In this document: positions 18,214 to 20,685 of the stretch, in pieces
Layout of the letters: each line of letters starts with the position of its first letter
Numbering within the stretch: position 1 is the stretch's first letter
Source: Folioceros fuciformis
Lineage: Eukaryota; Anthocerotophyta; Anthocerotopsida; Anthocerotales
Length of the DNA: 20,685 bases
Assembly (NCBI GenBank): GCA_049999805.1
Contig: JBNGIO010006330.1
Coordinates: 1-20,685 of the forward strand
Reading direction: 5' to 3'
Notes under the pieces: generated by a model
Databases searched by the model: none
What the model was told of the DNA's origin: nothing
What the model saw: the letters and a program-made list of their open reading frames with translations, nothing else
Position numbers and translations under genes: made by a program

Positions 18214-20509
18214 TTACTTCGGTAGGCTCTGCAACTTTCCGGTACATCCCTCTGACACGCCTGGAGTAATTCTAGACTTGACTAGCTTCTCGAACTCCAG
18301 CTCGCTGAGACGAATTAGATTCTTAGCCGAGTCAAATGTTGTGAGTCGAATGCTGCAGCCACACACACTCGAAATCATTTCTCAAACAGGGCGCGAAGGA
18401 ATGGAGAACTCGCATCGCCTCGACACGTACCAGTTGTTAGGTAGATTTTTCAAGGCATTTGGGACAAATCCCCTATACAAGCCACCAATACCGTCCCTCT
18501 TCACTATACCTGAAACGTGTCACCACAAAAGCTCAAGCGCTGCCTGCTGTCGCTGGCAAAGACGAAAGCCGTTAAGGTTCGAGGACACGCACCAGGTATG
18601 GCATCAAGGACGCCTGAAAATGGTGAACCCTTCATTTGCATCTGTCTCCGCACAGTATCTAATGGGTAACAGATTGTTGTTGCAAGAGTTGCAGAGACAA
18701 AAGCAGTGGCAAATGCTGCAACCGGCTCCTTTCTAACATCTTCTGGAAGCGATTTCTTGATCCTGTGAAGGACAGGAGGTTTGCAGTTAAGCCATCCGTC
18801 TTGAGTGTTGCAAAGAGAAGCCTACAAAAAGACTGTCCAAACATGGGGGAAGCTTACAGGTCAAATATGCAGAAGTTCAGAGCTATGTAAGGAGCTATTC
18901 CAAGAAGAGATGGCCCCAAACCTCTGTAGAACGATAACAGCCCCTCTTCTTTGGCCATCAGTATTGCAACCTGCAGAATATAAGGCCTGCTCAGCTCATC
19001 CAAAAGTCAACAACAGGACCAACAAACGCCGTCAAAACGTAACTGCATACCTGCGTCATTGTTTTTGTTCCCGGATCCACAGCCATACGAAATCGCAGGG
19101 TATCCAAGGGATATGTCACCTGCTTATCAAAACCAGTGCAAGAGATCAAACAACCATAGACCAGTATGCAGGAAACTCCATAGGTTTCATTGTCGAGGGA
19201 TACCGACCAGGGTCGAAGTCATGCCCGCGCAAGCTCCAGCTGCTAATCGGCCAAGCACAGACAACTCTGTACCGTTCCCTTTGAAAACCTTCTGCGGAAT
19301 GACCATGAATCAGAATGTGAATGTTGGCTCCCTTTGGAATCTTTCACAGCCTGATGTATTCCATGAAGTGAACGTGTTTAGTACGTGCAGGTCAGGAGAC
19401 AACCTTGTAGACTTCATATGAGAAAAGTTGCACAGCACTGTATGGCACTATCCTAATAACCTGCACACACGCAAGGCGCATCCTTACAGACAGGTCCAAG
19501 AAGCGCTACATTAAATCAACACATTCAAAACAATCTGATCACCCACCTGGGGAAGATTGCCTTTCCAGTATCCTCGTACTCCCTCCTCTGCTCCGATCTT
19601 CATTACAGCCTGCCAAGGATTTAACTCTCATGAGAAAAACGATGCCCAGGAAGAACAAGGGAGCTCCTTGGCTTGCTAGGGTTTCTGATGCACAGTCACC
19701 TCAAAAAGCGGAATGCCACCCTTGGCCCCCATCTTAGCTCCACCAACCTGCAGTTAGACTTGCATCAGCACTCACCACTAAAGTCAGCAAGACACAGAGC
19801 TCCAGGTCGAACTGAACCACAAGGCAGACTCATTCACCTGCATGAGAATTTTGACTCTGTCAAGCGGAGCGGTCAGAGACTTGGCAACAGCCCCAGCAAA
19901 TGCCCCCGCAGCGAATAACAGAAAATCCTTCCGGGCCCAGCACACACCCAGCAGCGGACGCTTGAGGACCTCAGCTACAGTAGGAGGTCGCTGCACACTG
20001 CTACTTTCCTCTTCCTTCTCCACCTTCTCCACCTTTTCCGCTTCTCGGCGGGTTTCTTTCTGCGAGTCGGCTGGCTGAAGCAATCTCCTGCTCGCCGCCC
20101 ACTCAACCTGCGGCAGAGCAGAGGAACTGGACACAAGCCGCACTCCACGAACTAGTCCACTGGATCTGCGCCAGGCCCTACATTCCCTGCCCTTGCGAGC
20201 TCCACAACTTCCCCTTCCTTCTAGCCACTGAGAGCAATTCTGAACTAAATTTGCGTTGGTGGCGAGTCCAGATAAATCCACATCACCCCTCCAACTGCAA
20301 GATGCCAGACCTTCTTGAAGCTCAAATCCTGTCCGCACGGCAAATGGCAACGTCAACGATTGGAACAACCCTTCCAAAGCATTAGCACCGTCCCATTCCG
20401 CATGCTTCAGATCCCTTCCACCAGCCAAGACCCGGCGGGACCCCCCCTCTGCAAGTTCAGAATTAGTGTTTCCATCGTTGCCTCTGATCGGATGTGAGGA
20501 AGCTGCCAT
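18214..20509 (-). CDS. TAAC: chloroplast adenine-nucleotide (TAAC/PAPST-type) mitochondrial-carrier-family transporter, 10 exons
   Basis: Ten exons read by eye on minus join to 497 residues: 20509-19838, 19747-19700, 19609-19547, 19460-19404, 19291-19208, 19119-19051, 18970-18858, 18762-18593, 18509-18431, 18352-18214. All nine introns (78-112 bases) start GT and end AG, and phases agree throughout. The ATG at 20509 (MAASSHP) is chosen because the frame upstream has only a GTG before a stop. Residues 1 to about 193 are a Ser/Ala/Arg-rich presequence and a charged linker (KVEKVEKEEE), typical of plastid import. The carrier follows, with the three signatures of the family: PLDRVK (P215), PLDTLR (P312) and PLDTVR (P402). 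Other family landmarks are GYWKGNLPQ, RIVPYSAVQL, SFYRGLGPSLLGIAPYIALNF and LYRGFVPNALKNLPN. The closest family I know is Arabidopsis TAAC/PAPST1 and its paralogue, which exchange ATP/ADP or PAPS/PAP across thylakoid and envelope membranes. Which substrate dominates here cannot be told. The presequence is longer than I recall for Arabidopsis. Confidence 0.9.
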
Positions 20510-20685
20510 GGAGCGGCTTCGGTTGCAGATGAGACGCTTCACATTAAGGTGTGATTCTCCCTTTCGAACTTGCTGCTTTCATTCAGTGGTCAGTCTCCCA
20601 AGGAAAACAACGAAGCACCTCAACGGATCCAACTGTGGACCGGGTTGATGAGCCCACTTAGCAGACAGTTGGGTCCTACACACGT
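20510..20685 (-). promoter_or_regulatory. carrier gene 5' leader with two adjoining upstream ORFs
   Basis: On minus, an ATG at 20582 opens a 12-codon frame (MKAASSKGRITP) ending in TAA at 20546-20544. The last A of that stop is the first base of a second ATG (20544) that is followed immediately by TGA, giving TAATGTGA. The main ATG lies 35 bases further on. Start-stop minimal uORFs of this kind are known to stall or reinitiate ribosomes in some plant transporter mRNAs (for example boron-responsive NIP5;1). That this leader is transcribed is an inference. The remaining bases to the window end presumably hold promoter sequence; I see no TATA box. Confidence 0.45.

Noticed and set aside
18107-18736. 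209-codon plus-strand frame
   Set aside because: It is antisense to the last exons and introns of the carrier gene, which are strongly supported.

Overview
This is a nuclear segment from a land plant. The evidence is a chloroplast-type mitochondrial-carrier gene split by nine short GT-AG introns, an intronless leucine-rich-repeat receptor-like protein of the plant PII-2/TMM type, a decayed plant Mutator-like transposon, and short runs of the plant telomere motif CCCTAAA. A non-seed plant (moss or lycophyte) seems plausible from the compact introns (78-112 bases) and the style of the transposon, but I cannot fix the species.

Layout. 1-3540 is AT-rich and made of decayed mobile-element sequence. 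Two strongly diverged copies of one unrecognised coding region lie in opposite orientation (about 1-1000 on minus, 2285-2960 on plus). A 185-base segment is repeated as 2984-3233 with a 65-base insertion, and a five-copy 43-base tandem array follows. 3541-4454 holds no gene except the probable 3' UTR of the next one. 4455-5933 (minus) is an intact secreted or membrane-tethered LRR protein, with a GC-rich leader carrying three short upstream ORFs. 6871-9900 is a GC-rich segment without a recognisable gene; it has long but unconvincing ORFs and two good splice donors on minus. 9901-14430 is repeat-derived: two diverged direct copies of a 1.3-2 kb sequence, plus small tandem duplications and a hairpin. 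14492-17713 is a degenerate Mutator-like element with roughly 190-230 base terminal inverted repeats. It contains a broken MULE transposase with a SWIM zinc finger (minus) and, on the opposite strand, a broken fragment resembling the zinc-ribbon/OB fold of RPA1-type proteins. 18214-20509 (minus) is a complete ten-exon gene for a chloroplast ADP/ATP (TAAC/PAPST-type) carrier. Its 5' leader has two upstream ORFs that meet in the overlap TAATGTGA.

How the parts relate. The two intact genes are both on minus, are about 12 kb apart and are separated by transposon debris; nothing suggests they share a pathway. The LRR protein should act at the cell surface and the carrier in a plastid membrane. The most unusual feature is the Mutator-like element: it appears to carry a captured, now broken, single-strand-DNA-binding-protein-like fragment facing its own transposase. 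The exon model of the carrier and the pseudogene calls come from reading translations by eye and have not been tested by alignment or transcript data.
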